Both the position numbers and the translations under genes were made by a program. From Streptomyces gelaticus (GTDB lineage Bacteria > Actinomycetota > Actinomycetes > Streptomycetales > Streptomycetaceae), in assembly GCF_014649535.1 (NCBI RefSeq), contig NZ_BMTF01000012.1, forward strand, positions 111,792 to 175,791: DNA of 64,000 nt, in the 5' to 3' direction. The notes beneath the pieces were generated by a model that saw nothing but the letters and a program-made list of their open reading frames with translations, was not told the DNA's origin and searched no databases. Positions 54,527-63,183 of the stretch are shown here, piece by piece. The first letter of the stretch is position 1; the number at the start of each line of letters is the position of its first letter.

Positions 54527-55258
54527 TCACGAGAAGGAAGTCGGTTTGCGGGGCGGCGGGACGGCCCGCAGCAGTTCCCACAAGGGGCGTGAGCCGGACG
54601 CCCATGCTGCGAGGGTGTGGCGGTCGACCACGTGCAGCCGCTGCTGCTCGGCGAAGGCCACGGCCGGCGCGGTGACCCGGCCGTTCGTCACGATCACCGC
54701 GATGTCGGCGCCGTGGACCTGGCGGGCGGTGCCGTTGAGTACCTGAAGATCCGGCGTGCCGACCGCGGAGCCGGCCAGGCCGTTGCGGCGGTGCTTGCAC
54801 TGGATCACCCAGCGCCGCCCGGCCGGATCGGTGGCCTTCACGTCCGCGCCCAGGTCCCCGCTGCCACCCACCCGGACGGCGTCCCGGCAGCCGTCACGGC
54901 GCATCAGGTCCCGAACCGCCTCCTCGAACCGGGAGTGGTGCAGGGCATCCAGTTGGGAGAGCCCGTACCGCAGGCCCTGCGCGCGGACCGCTTCCCACCG
55001 CGCTCTCTGCCGCTTCCGGTGGACCCAGCCACCGCCGGTCATCACCGCGAGTACGCCGATGACGATCAGGAACCACCAGTGGACCAGCAGCCAGTTGACG
55101 ACGGCCACCACGAGGGCGACGGCCAGAACTGCGGCCCCGAGGAAGCCGATCAACCGGTCGACCGCGCGCTGCCGCCGCTTGTCCGGCCTCCGGGAACGGC
55201 GCCGAGCCGACGGGCGCCGGGTCGACGCCGCCCTCCCCTTGCGCGCGCGGGGGCTCAT
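54527..55258 (-). CDS. Membrane-anchored Mrr-like restriction endonuclease domain protein
   Basis: 243 residues. Basic N-terminus (SPRARKGRAASTRRPSARRRSRR), two hydrophobic helices (40-80), then an Mrr-type PD-(D/E)xK nuclease domain with FEEAVRDLMRRDG, GGSGDLGADVKA and the QCKHRR motif. Such membrane-bound Mrr proteins in Streptomyces might cleave modified DNA; activity is not established. It overlaps the upstream 75-residue protein gene by 4 nt. Confidence 0.85.
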   Translation of the reverse strand: MSPRARKGRAASTRRPSARRRSRRPDKRRQRAVDRLIGFLGAAVLAVALVVAVVNWLLVHWWFLIVIGVLAVMTGGGWVHRKRQRARWEAVRAQGLRYGLSQLDALHHSRFEEAVRDLMRRDGCRDAVRVGGSGDLGADVKATDPAGRRWVIQCKHRRNGLAGSAVGTPDLQVLNGTARQVHGADIAVIVTNGRVTAPAVAFAEQQRLHVVDRHTLAAWASGSRPLWELLRAVPPPRKPTSFS

Positions 55259-55482
55259 CGGCTGGCCTGCGTGACGCCGCTCGTCAGCTCTCCCAGGAAG
55301 TTCAGGATTCCCTGGCCTGCCGGGGTGGGTGCGATCAGGATGCCCAGCGCCAGGACGATGACGACGGTCAGCTTCTCGTCGAAGCGGCTGCGGGCCTCCG
55401 TACGCCGCCGCAGCCGCCAGACCACGACGACTGCGAGCAGCACCGCCACGTTGATGGTCAGCAACCGACCAGACCTCCCCAA
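55255..55482 (-). CDS. Small membrane protein upstream of the Mrr-like gene
   Basis: 75 residues with two hydrophobic helices (LLTINVAVLLAVVVVWRL and KLTVVIVLALGILIAP). Its stop overlaps the Mrr-like start by 4 nt, so the two are co-translated and may form a complex. No family name recognised. Confidence 0.7.
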   Translation of the reverse strand: MGRSGRLLTINVAVLLAVVVVWRLRRRTEARSRFDEKLTVVIVLALGILIAPTPAGQGILNFLGELTSGVTQASR

Positions 55483-55674
55483 CGATCAGCCCTCACCGAG
55501 CAAGCACCGAGCCGGGAGGACAGCACGCCACCCCGGCCTTCTTGTGTAGCCGGGCTTCAGTGACGGTGGAGGGAAATTGCTGACGAATGGCACAAAGCCA
55601 TCGAGCCTGGCCGAATACCGCGCGGGTCCACCGTGCGGTGGGGCACTGCACAGGGCTCTTGCGACGTCCGGTCC

Positions 55675-56343
55675 TCAGCCGGCTCGCTCGGCCATGATGA
55701 CCACACCCGGACCGGTTTGCTCATCCGCCGGGAGCCGGAGTTCGGCGACCGGGCGCAGACCGGCCCGCTCGATCAGGTCCACGAGTTGTTCCGGCTGCCA
55801 TTTGTGTGTCGTCCAACGGACGGGTACACCTCCGTAGGCCTCGGTGCGCACGAAGTCTTCGTCGCCCACGTGTGTTGCGGTGATGAAGTGCCCGCCCGGC
55901 TTCAACGCACGCGCGAACCGGGCGAGAACCTGAGGAAGGACGTCACGGGGGAGGTTGAACAGTGACCACCACCCGAGTACGCCGCCGAGGGACGCCTCAC
56001 CGAGGTCGAGGTCGGTGGCAGAAGCGACGCCGAAACGGCATTGCGGATGAAGGCGGCGCGCGTTCTCGATCATGCGAGGAGAGAGATCGACCCCGGACAC
56101 GTCGAGTCCGCGTTCGGCGAGGTAGGCGGTCACCGTTCCGGGTCCGCAGCCGACGTCCAGGACAGGCCCGAGCTCGCCCACGGTGTCGGCGAAGGCGTCG
56201 ATCGATGCCTTGAGCCATGGGTGGCAACGGATGTCACCGACCCCCGTCGTCACCACCATGTGGGCGTAGTTGTCGGCCACCCGGTCGTAGGACTCACGTA
56301 CCACGTCAAGATCGGCCGGGCGGTCAATGTGGTGTGTGTGCAT
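55675..56343 (-). CDS. Class I SAM-dependent methyltransferase
   Basis: 222 residues. Motif I VLDVGCGPGTVTAYLAERG (residue 60 region), motif post-I GVDLSPRMI, and ATDLDLGEASLGGVLGWWSLFNLP typical of the Methyltransf_11/25 class. Small-molecule substrate unknown. Stands between the nuclease operon and a RidA-like remnant. Confidence 0.87.
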   Translation of the reverse strand: MHTHHIDRPADLDVVRESYDRVADNYAHMVVTTGVGDIRCHPWLKASIDAFADTVGELGPVLDVGCGPGTVTAYLAERGLDVSGVDLSPRMIENARRLHPQCRFGVASATDLDLGEASLGGVLGWWSLFNLPRDVLPQVLARFARALKPGGHFITATHVGDEDFVRTEAYGGVPVRWTTHKWQPEQLVDLIERAGLRPVAELRLPADEQTGPGVVIMAERAG

Positions 56344-56407
56344 CAGCCAACCATAGGACTTTTCAAGGGCCTTGGGGCTGGTACAGCGGTCGGCGCCAAG
56401 ACGTTGT

Positions 56408-56666
56408 TCACGGCCCGACCGACCGCGCGGGCGGTTGCGCGGTGACCCGCCGTGCGTACACCTCGATCGCGATCTTCATGCGGGGTCGGCGAGGCCGCAC
56501 ATGAGCATCGTGGCGGCCGGACGCACCTCGCCGAAGGCGCGGCGAAGGGCCGACCGGCAGGGCTCGAACGTGCGCACAGCGTCGGGCAGTTCATCGGCAT
56601 GATGCGGCGGAAGCGGTTGTCACCGGCTCCGAGAACGCGCCGAACGGATGTCGGCCACGGGGTCAC
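56408..56666 (-). pseudogene. Frameshifted RidA-like gene
   Basis: Reading on the minus strand gives RRAFGEVRPAATMLMCGLADP in one frame, ending in a TGA at 56476-56478, and MKIAIEVYARR in the next frame. Together they fit the end of a RidA/YjgF protein; one lost base would explain the break. The upstream part (RVLGAGDNRFRRIM) is in yet another frame. At least two indels, so a pseudogene. Confidence 0.7.
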
Positions 56667-56698
56667 TCGGGGGCCGGGATCACTCACGGGCCTCTGTG

Positions 56699-57286
56699 TC
56701 ACGTCTTGATTTCTCGGAACGCCGGGACGCCGGCCACCAGGCGGACGGCTTCCCAGAGACGGACAGCGTCTGCCCGCGCGGGAACGGCGTCGAGGACGGG
56801 GCCGAAGAGGTACCGCTGATCGCCGTCGGGTGTGGTGACGGCCAGGACGGGGGTGCCGATCTCGGCGTCGATGCGGGCGACGCCGGCGTGGTGGGAGGCG
56901 CGAAGCGCATCGTCGTAGTCGGTGGAGGTGCCGGCCTCGGCGAGCGCGGTGGGCAGGCCGCTGCGGTGCAGCGCCTCGCCGATGTCCCCGATCCACTCCC
57001 GCTCGGCGCCGCCGGGCTCGGTCCACAGTGCGTCGTAGAACGCGCCGAGCGCGCCGTGCCCGTGCTCGGTCCGGACGGCTGCAGCGACGCGGGCGGGAAC
57101 CCACAGGTAGCCGTGCGGGTCGTCCTCGGGGTCGTCGTCGCGGTGCTCGTTGAGCACCGCCAGGCTCATGACGTGCCGGCACACCCGAAGCGGTACCTCT
57201 TCGGCGATCTGCGCTGCCCATCGCGCGGTGTGGCGGGTGAGCGGGCAGGCCGGGTCGAGCCAGAGGTCGATGCTCCAACCCGTCAC
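56699..57286 (-). CDS. DsbA-family, Rv2466c-like mycothiol-dependent reductase
   Basis: 195 residues of the DsbA thioredoxin fold. The active site reads DPACPLT instead of DPxCPWxC, so only the nucleophilic Cys remains, as in mycothiol-dependent nitroreductases of the Rv2466c group. GTG 57286. Lies just downstream of a TetR gene on the same strand. Confidence 0.82.
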   Translation of the reverse strand: MTGWSIDLWLDPACPLTRHTARWAAQIAEEVPLRVCRHVMSLAVLNEHRDDDPEDDPHGYLWVPARVAAAVRTEHGHGALGAFYDALWTEPGGAEREWIGDIGEALHRSGLPTALAEAGTSTDYDDALRASHHAGVARIDAEIGTPVLAVTTPDGDQRYLFGPVLDAVPARADAVRLWEAVRLVAGVPAFREIKT

Positions 57287-57328
57287 GGCACCGTCCTCTC
57301 GGTCATGACTGCGGACTCGTCCTTCCGG

Positions 57329-57937
57329 TCACAACTCCGGTTCCGATCCCGCCCGTTCGCCGGCTCGGGCGGTGATTCCCCGTTCCAGGGTCCGGGTCAC
57401 GGTCGCGGTGAGGTCGAACTTGGCAAGGGTGCCCTGCTCGACCTGCTCGAAGGCGGTGTAGGACACCGCCCACAGAACCTGTTGAATCCACTCGGCGGAG
57501 AGCTGGTCGTCGAACACCCCCTCGGCCTGCCCGCGGCGGATGAGCTCGATCACCGGGTCGTGCGGTGTCGGCGGGTCGGGTTCGGCGGTCGGCACGACAT
57601 CACGCAGGAGCGACTGGTCACCGAAGACGAACATGATCGCCTCGCTCACCGAGGCCAGGGCGGCCACCACACGGCGCATCGCGGCGAGCGGGTGCCCGTG
57701 GTCGGGTTCGGCTTCGGCGATCGCGCCCCCGATCGCTTCCAGGCCGTGCTCGACAGCGGCCCGTACCAGACCCTCGCGTTCGGGGAAGTAGCGGTGCAAT
57801 GTCGTACGGCCGACCTCCGCGGCCTCCGCGATCTGCGGCAGCGTCGCCGCCCGGTCGCGCGCCCAGACACCCACCGCGGCGGTCACGATGGCCCGTTCGG
57901 TCCGGCCCCTGGCACTGGATGCCCGCTTCACACTCAT
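57329..57937 (-). CDS. TetR-family transcriptional regulator
   Basis: 202 residues. HTH: IVTAAVGVWARDRAATLPQIAEAAEVGRTTLHRYFPEREGLVRAA. Divergent from the ABC exporter genes, with a likely promoter for them between, so probably their repressor. ATG 57937. Confidence 0.9.
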   Translation of the reverse strand: MSVKRASSARGRTERAIVTAAVGVWARDRAATLPQIAEAAEVGRTTLHRYFPEREGLVRAAVEHGLEAIGGAIAEAEPDHGHPLAAMRRVVAALASVSEAIMFVFGDQSLLRDVVPTAEPDPPTPHDPVIELIRRGQAEGVFDDQLSAEWIQQVLWAVSYTAFEQVEQGTLAKFDLTATVTRTLERGITARAGERAGSEPEL

Positions 57938-57993
57938 ACCCTGACGGTATCAGCAACACCCATGAGGAATGCTTCCAGATCCTTAATGGATGT

Positions 57994-58022
57994 TTGCAGT
58001 TCCACTCTGGGTGTCCTAGTGT
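57994..58022 (+). promoter_or_regulatory. Promoter of the ABC exporter operon
   Basis: TTGCAG (57994-57999) and TAGTGT (58017-58022) are 17 nt apart. ATG at 58030 lies 7 nt after the -10, consistent with a leaderless transcript. GGAATGCTTCC-type symmetry upstream could be the TetR site, but is weak. Confidence 0.5.
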
Positions 58023-58029
58023 CCAGGAC

Positions 58030-59049
58030 ATGGATGGAGAGCAGATGATCCGGGCCGTAGGCCTGAGACGGACCTTCAAGGTGGGCAAGGAAACGGTCGA
58101 GGCGGTCCGCGATGTCGGCTTCGATGTCGCGGCCGGTGAACTCCTGGCACTGCTGGGGCCGAACGGCGCAGGCAAGTCCACGACATTACGCATGCTGACC
58201 ACGCTGCTGCCGCCCACAGCGGGCAGCGTGCACATCGCAGGCTTCGACGCGGCACGCGAACCGGGCAGGGTGCGTGAGGTGATCGGCTACGTGGGCCAGA
58301 AGAGCGCCTCCGGAGAGAACCACCGCATCCGCGACGAACTCGTCACCCAGGGCCGCTGTTTCGGCCTCAGCGCCCAGAAGGCGCGGCACCGGGCGGACGA
58401 GGTGCTGGACATCCTGGGCATCGGTGACCTCGCCACCCGCGTCCCGGGCACGCTCTCGGGCGGGCAACGGCGCCGCGTGGACATCGCTCTCGGCCTCATC
58501 CACCACCCGAGGGTGCTGTTTCTCGATGAGCCCACCACGGGCCTCGATCCCCACAGCCGAGCCGCACTGTGGGATCGGATCCAGCTCCTGCGACGCGAAC
58601 ACGGCATCACGATCCTGCTGACCACCCACTACCTCGACGAGGCCGACCGGATGGCCGATCGGATCGTCATCGTGGACCGGGGCCGGGTCATCGCCGACGG
58701 CACCGCGGGGGCGCTCAAGGCCGACCTGGCCGGCGACCTGATGCACATCACGACCTCGGACACCGACGCCGCCCGTGCCGCTGCCGATCTCGCCGGTGGG
58801 ATGCCGGGGGTCTCCCGGGTCACGGCCGAAGGGCGGACGGTGAACGTACGGATCGCCGACGCCGACACCGCGCTGCCGGCCTGCCTGCGGTTGCTCGACC
58901 GCGCCGCACTCACGGTCACCCGCGCCGACGTCCGGCGTCCGTCTCTCGACGACGTCTTCATCAACCTCACCGGGCACCGCCTCGGGGAATCGGGCGACGC
59001 CTACGCGACCGTGCCCACCGACGAGCCGATCGGGGACACCCATGCCTAG
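58030..59049 (+). CDS. ABC exporter ATP-binding protein (DrrA-like)
   Basis: 339 residues. Walker A GPNGAGKST, signature LSGGQRRR, Walker B VLFLDEPTTGLDP and H-loop TTHYLDEADR; the C-terminal extension matches DrrA-type drug exporters (daunorubicin resistance). Works at the inner membrane with the next gene's permease. Start ATG 58030; a second ATG at 58045 has GGAG upstream. Confidence 0.93.
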   Translation: MDGEQMIRAVGLRRTFKVGKETVEAVRDVGFDVAAGELLALLGPNGAGKSTTLRMLTTLLPPTAGSVHIAGFDAAREPGRVREVIGYVGQKSASGENHRIRDELVTQGRCFGLSAQKARHRADEVLDILGIGDLATRVPGTLSGGQRRRVDIALGLIHHPRVLFLDEPTTGLDPHSRAALWDRIQLLRREHGITILLTTHYLDEADRMADRIVIVDRGRVIADGTAGALKADLAGDLMHITTSDTDAARAAADLAGGMPGVSRVTAEGRTVNVRIADADTALPACLRLLDRAALTVTRADVRRPSLDDVFINLTGHRLGESGDAYATVPTDEPIGDTHA

Positions 59050-59806
59050 CCTCGTCCGCAGCACCGCAACGGTCTTCTCCCGCGAGATCGCACCGGAGCT
59101 CCGCTCCCCGGTCGGCGTCGTCCTCGCGATGGGACAACCCTTGCTGTTCCTCGTCCTGTTCGGTTCGATGCTCGCCGGTACCGGGGCGAACCCGGGTGCC
59201 GGCACCGAGGACGTCTGGCAATGGTTCGTCCCCGGCATCCTCGTGATGATGTGCCTCATGGGGCCGCTCTCCGCCGGCCACAGCATGCTCGGCGAGCTCA
59301 ACGGTGGACAGATGGAACGCTTCCTCGTCACCCCCATCAGCCGCACCGCGCTCGTGCTCGGACGCGCTGCCAAGGACGCCGTCACCTTGTTCGCCCAGGC
59401 GACCCTCATCACCGTCATCGCCATCCCGCTGGGCATGGACCTCCACCTGCCCGGCGCTCTCGCCACGATGATGCTGCTGGTCGTCCTGGCGGTCGGGCTC
59501 AGCGCCCTGTCCTGCGTCCTGGCCATCGCCTCGCGCCCGGGCGGCAATCTGTTCTGGATCGTCACCCAGGCGCTGGTCTTCCCCCTCATGCTGCTGTCGG
59601 GCATCCTCCTCCCCGTCGACGCCGGACCGGGCTGGCTGAGCACCGTTGCCGCGATCAACCCCGTCACGTACGTCGTCGACGCCGCCCGCGCCCTGTTCGC
59701 CGGAGACTTCCTCAACTCCTCCGTGCTCCACGGCCTCACCGCCGCCGTGGCGCTCGCCGCCACCGGGCTGGTCCTGTCCACCCGCGCCATGAAGCGCGGC
59801 ATCTGA
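59042..59806 (+). CDS. ABC exporter permease (DrrB-like)
   Basis: 254 residues with about six membrane helices, ABC-2 permease type (LLSGILLPVDAGPGWLSTVAAINPVTYVVDAARALFAGD is the diagnostic C-terminal region). Overlaps the ATPase gene by 8 nt, so coupled. Together an efflux pump, likely for a toxic small molecule. Confidence 0.92.
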   Translation: MPSLVRSTATVFSREIAPELRSPVGVVLAMGQPLLFLVLFGSMLAGTGANPGAGTEDVWQWFVPGILVMMCLMGPLSAGHSMLGELNGGQMERFLVTPISRTALVLGRAAKDAVTLFAQATLITVIAIPLGMDLHLPGALATMMLLVVLAVGLSALSCVLAIASRPGGNLFWIVTQALVFPLMLLSGILLPVDAGPGWLSTVAAINPVTYVVDAARALFAGDFLNSSVLHGLTAAVALAATGLVLSTRAMKRGI

Positions 59807-59951
59807 GGCGCCGGACGGTGGGACATCGCAGTGCACCGCTGTCGATCGACGGTCGTAGGCGGATCCCACGGGGCGAATCCCACCGGCCGGCCGCAGATCG
59901 GTCGAGGCCGCGGTCATGATGACCGAGGCGTGCGGCAGCCCGTGATCCGCC

Positions 59952-59995
59952 TCAGCACGGCAGGGCGTCCTTCCTTCAGCACGGCAGGGCGTCCT
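59952..59995. repeat. Two 20-bp direct repeats
   Basis: TCAGCACGGCAGGGCGTCCT occurs at 59952-59971 and again at 59976-59995, 4 nt apart. The second copy contains the stop of the aldo/keto reductase remnant. Confidence 0.9.
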
Positions 59996-60240
59996 CAAGC
60001 CGTGTCAGCTCCACCGTGCTCAGCCTGAGTTCCGCGGCCTGGGCCGAGTCGGCGATGGAGGCCGGGCGGCTGGCTCCCGGTACCGGGATCACTGCCGGGG
60101 AGCGGGCCAACAACCGGGCCAGGGCGATCTGTTGCGGGCTGACGCCGCGGTCGGCCGCGACACGGTGGAAGGCAGTGCCGGCGGAAGCCGGACCGGAGGG
60201 GCCGTCGAGGGAGCTGCGTGTGATGACAGTCTTCGGGGGT
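59976..60240 (-). pseudogene. Aldo/keto reductase C-terminal remnant
   Basis: Translates to RVAADRGVSPQQIALARLLARSPAVIPVPGASRPASIADS and ends shortly after, exactly the end of the AKR fold (NADPH-binding P-G-A-S/T-R). The N-terminal two-thirds and any start are missing. Confidence 0.75.
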
Positions 60241-60270
60241 GTCGGAGCTCAGGCAGTAGAGGGACGACAC

Positions 60271-60375
60271 TCAGGCAACAGGTGACGGCGCGGTGGTGAG
60301 GGCTTCGGCGACGGCGCCGGGCAACCGGTCGGTGGTACGGGAGAAGGAGAAACCCAGCTCCTTTGCATGCCCTGA
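60271..60375 (-). pseudogene. Unassigned gene scrap
   Basis: Encodes HAKELGFSFSRTTDRLPGAVAEAL and a stop on the minus strand; protein-like but not recognised and without a start. Lies between two other remnants. Confidence 0.25.
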
Positions 60376-60438
60376 TCCTGGACGCCTCCCGTCATCAGCA
60401 GAAGTGCCGACTTGCTGAAAGAGTGTTGAGGAAAACTG

Positions 60439-60977
60439 TTGATCGATGTGCAGCGGCTCCGCGTCCTGCGGGCAGTGGCGGTCCAGGCCCCGGCTCCGGC
60501 CTGGACTGGATCCCGCTCCTGGAGGACCCCCTGCACGTCGTCCTGCCGCAAGAGCATCGGCTCGCCGACCGCGACGCGCTCGACCTCGCCGAACTGGCAA
60601 CAGAGCCCTGGGTACTCGGCTGTCTGAAGACCGAGGCATACCTGCGGCGCTACGCCGAGCGCGCCGGCTTCGACCCGGAAGTGCGCGGCACCACCACCGA
60701 CTACTTCTTCGCCCGCTCCCTCGTCGTAGCCGGCATGGGAATCTCCCTGATCCCTTCCATCGCCCTCGATCCGGAGATCCCTGGCCTGCGCACCGTCCCG
60801 ATCAGGCCACCGGGGCCGATCCGGCACATCGGTGTCGCCGCGATCAGCCGGAAGAACCGGCCCCACGCCACGACACTCGTCCAGGCCCTTCGCGAGCAGG
60901 CGGCGCGGCCGGTCATCGTCCGGCAGACGCCCACGACCGCAGCTTCTCCGGGTTGCGGACCGCCCAGATCCGGGTGA
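60439..60977 (+). pseudogene. LysR gene with internal deletion
   Basis: The first codons (IDVQRLRVLRAVAVQA) match the very start of a LysR protein. The text then jumps, in another frame, to LDWIPLLEDPLHVVLPQEHRLADRDALDLAEL, the middle of the substrate-binding domain, and runs to the LysR end. The whole helix-turn-helix core is missing. Probably once paired with the reductase remnant to its left. Confidence 0.75.
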
Positions 60978-61845
60978 CGCACCCGTCGGAGACGTCGAAG
61001 GAGGCCACGGTCATGACCACGCCGCCGCGCCGGGCCACCAGGCCAGGCACACCGTTGACCGACCGCTCCAGGAGTTCGAGCCCCGGAGCCTTGTCGGCGA
61101 TGGCGACCATGTACTGGGCGATGCGCACGCCGCCCTCGACCGGGCGCAGGGCGGCACCGGCCATGCCTCCGCCGTCGGCGGTCATCACGGCGGCCGGGTC
61201 GAGCAGACCGACGAGGGCCTCGATGTCCTTGCGCTCCCACGCCGCCTTGACGCGCCGCACCACATCGGTCCGGCCGGTCGCCGTCATCGGAGCACGCGCG
61301 ACGCCCACCCGCCGCCGGGCGGAGGCCGCCAACTGCTTGCAGGCCGTGGGGGTCCGGCCGAGCACCCCGGCGATTTCGGCGAACGGGTACCGGAACACGT
61401 CGTGCAGGACGAACGCCACCCGCTCCGCGGGCGTCATCGACTCCAGGACGACGAGGAAGGCCATGGCCACCGACTCGTCCAGCACGATCTGGTCGGCGGG
61501 GTCCGCGGGGCCGGTGGGGTCGGCGCCGCCCGCGCGGTCCCACTCGCCGCGGTCGGGCAGCGGCTCGGGCAGCCACGCGCCGACATAGCGCTCACGGCGG
61601 GCCCGCGCCGAGCCGAGCAGGTCCAGGCAGATGCGGCCGGTCACCGTCGTCAGCCAGGCCCCTGGCGACAGGATCTCCTCCTGCCGGCTGCGTGGCAGCC
61701 CGTACCAGCGTGCGTAGGCATCCTGTACGGCGTCCTCGGCCTCGGCCACCGATCCGAGCAACCGGTAGGCAACATTGATCAGTTGGCGTCGCTCGCCGGC
61801 TATCCCGTTCGTGCTGGTCCCGACATCCCCCACGCTTCCGGCCAC
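60913..61845 (-). CDS. ECF41-family RNA polymerase sigma factor
   Basis: 310 residues: sigma-2 (LINVAYRLLGSVAEAEDAVQDAYARWY), the WLPEPL linker, sigma-4 (VAFVLHDVFRYPFAEIAGVLGRTPTACKQLAASAR) and a SnoaL-like C-terminal domain with DGGGM and NPEKL, the ECF41 hallmarks (usually DGGGK and NPDKL). In ECF41 the C-terminal domain controls activity instead of an anti-sigma factor. No carboxymuconolactone decarboxylase partner is adjacent. A TGTCACA -35-like box lies 84 nt upstream on the minus strand. Confidence 0.9.
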   Translation of the reverse strand: MAGSVGDVGTSTNGIAGERRQLINVAYRLLGSVAEAEDAVQDAYARWYGLPRSRQEEILSPGAWLTTVTGRICLDLLGSARARRERYVGAWLPEPLPDRGEWDRAGGADPTGPADPADQIVLDESVAMAFLVVLESMTPAERVAFVLHDVFRYPFAEIAGVLGRTPTACKQLAASARRRVGVARAPMTATGRTDVVRRVKAAWERKDIEALVGLLDPAAVMTADGGGMAGAALRPVEGGVRIAQYMVAIADKAPGLELLERSVNGVPGLVARRGGVVMTVASFDVSDGCVTRIWAVRNPEKLRSWASAGR

Positions 61846-61934
61846 CCCCTCGCCTTACCTTTCGCAGGCCCGTTTCGTCGGACCGGTGAGACCTTATCGA
61901 TCCACTGCCCGCGGGCGGAAAAGGGGACTGTGAC

Positions 61935-62309
61935 ATGGCCACTCAGGTGACGGCGACGGCGCGTGCACGGCGCGGCTCCTCGTTCCTCCGGATCGCGATC
62001 GCCCTGCAGACCCTGACCATCTTCCTTCAGGCGGTCTCCGCCGGACTGCTGCTGACCGCGTCCTACGGAGAGACACTGCACAGTGTCGGAGCCCGGGTGA
62101 TGTACGCGGCGTCGATGCTGTACGTGCTCGCGGCGGTGCTGGCGTGGAAGCCGGGCGGCGGCTCGCCCCGGCCGGTCCGGTACGCGTCGGGATTCCTCGT
62201 ACTCGCCTCGGTCCAGGTCGTGCTCGGCATCGCGCACGTACCGTCGGTCCATCTCCCCCTGGGCGTCCTGATGTTCGGTCTGAGCGTGCTGGCGCTGTCC
62301 CGGCGCTGA
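61935..62309 (+). CDS. Small four-helix membrane protein
   Basis: 124 residues with about four hydrophobic helices (LRIAIALQTLTIFLQAVSAGLLL, YAASMLYVLAAVLAW, YASGFLVLASVQVVLGIA, LGVLMFGLSVLAL). No family recognised. Divergent from the ECF41 sigma gene, 89 bases away, and may be its target. ATG 61935. Confidence 0.72.
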   Translation: MATQVTATARARRGSSFLRIAIALQTLTIFLQAVSAGLLLTASYGETLHSVGARVMYAASMLYVLAAVLAWKPGGGSPRPVRYASGFLVLASVQVVLGIAHVPSVHLPLGVLMFGLSVLALSRR

Positions 62310-62327
62310 AGTCCGCTACGGGAATGG

Positions 62328-62474
62328 TCATGGCTTCTCCAGGCGTGGCAGCGGCTCCATGGCCGACTCGGCCGTCAGCTCCGGGGGCGGCCTCGCGTCC
62401 GGTGCGGCTCCCCGCTCGTCCGGTTCGAGCGGTTCGAGTGCGGCGAGCTGCGAGCCGAGCAGGGCCTCCGGCAT
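62328..62474 (-). pseudogene. Gluconokinase C-terminal remnant
   Basis: 48 codons reading MPEALLGSQLAALEPLEPDE and continuing acidic to a stop; this matches the last helix of GntK gluconate kinases. The kinase domain and P-loop are absent. It begins 4 nt after the Fic gene stop. Confidence 0.55.
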
Positions 62475-62478
62475 GCGT

Positions 62479-63183
62479 TCACCGGTCACCGTCACGGATC
62501 TGTTCGACGACGGAGGACGGCCGCACGGGCCCGCGGTCCGCCGCCACCGGGCGCCGGCCTCCAGCCTCAGGTCGACCGTATCGGCGGCGGTTGAGTACGC
62601 CGATGAGAGTGGCCAGGTCGGCCGCGCCCGCCGGGTCGTCCGCATAGCGGATGGTCTGGAGAGGGCCGACCTCCGGAAGGACGATGTCCTCGCGGGCCAG
62701 GACGTGGACCAAGGTCAGCAGGGCCGCGCGGGCATTGCCATCGGTGAAGGGGTGGAAGAACGCCACGTCGAGGTACACGCGGGCCGCACGGGCCGCCGGC
62801 GGGACCTCCGGGTCGGTCGCCTCGCGCAGGCAGGCGGCGAAGTCGGCCTGGGTGTGCGGGGTCAGGCCGTAGCGCTCACGGCCGGCCTTGGCGTAGGCGT
62901 CGTTCGCGCGGAACGGCACCTCCGTTCGGCCGAGGACCTCGCGCTGCCATGTGGCCAGCAGGGCGAAGTCCAGCGGGGCGCGGCGTACGGCATCGGCGCG
63001 GGCCAGGGTGTGGGCGGCGAGCAGACGCTTCGCCCGGACGGGGTCTCGTCGGCGGACCGGCCCGTCGCACCAGGCCCGGAACCCGTCGCTCGTAGGCGGA
63101 ACCCGGCGCAGGACGGGTGCTTGGTGCCAGTCGATGTCACGGCGGACGCACAGCCAGATCGAAAGGCTGTCAGTAGCGGTCAT
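62479..63183 (-). CDS. Fic-domain protein
   Basis: 234 residues. The Fic motif is HPFTDGNARA with His144; canonical HPFxxGNGR has Gly where Ala152 stands. Fic proteins AMPylate or otherwise modify target proteins; some are toxins or phage-defence effectors. No (S/T)xxxE(G/N) inhibitory helix was found within the protein. The ATG at 63183 lies inside the end of the upstream gene (14-nt overlap), so they are coupled. Confidence 0.82.
   Translation of the reverse strand: MTATDSLSIWLCVRRDIDWHQAPVLRRVPPTSDGFRAWCDGPVRRRDPVRAKRLLAAHTLARADAVRRAPLDFALLATWQREVLGRTEVPFRANDAYAKAGRERYGLTPHTQADFAACLREATDPEVPPAARAARVYLDVAFFHPFTDGNARAALLTLVHVLAREDIVLPEVGPLQTIRYADDPAGAADLATLIGVLNRRRYGRPEAGGRRPVAADRGPVRPSSVVEQIRDGDR

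Noticed and set aside
61929..61935. Complete ECF41 promoter before the sigma gene
   Set aside because: The -35 box TGTCACA is present on the minus strand, but the bases about 16 nt downstream do not give CGTC, so a full promoter is not claimed.
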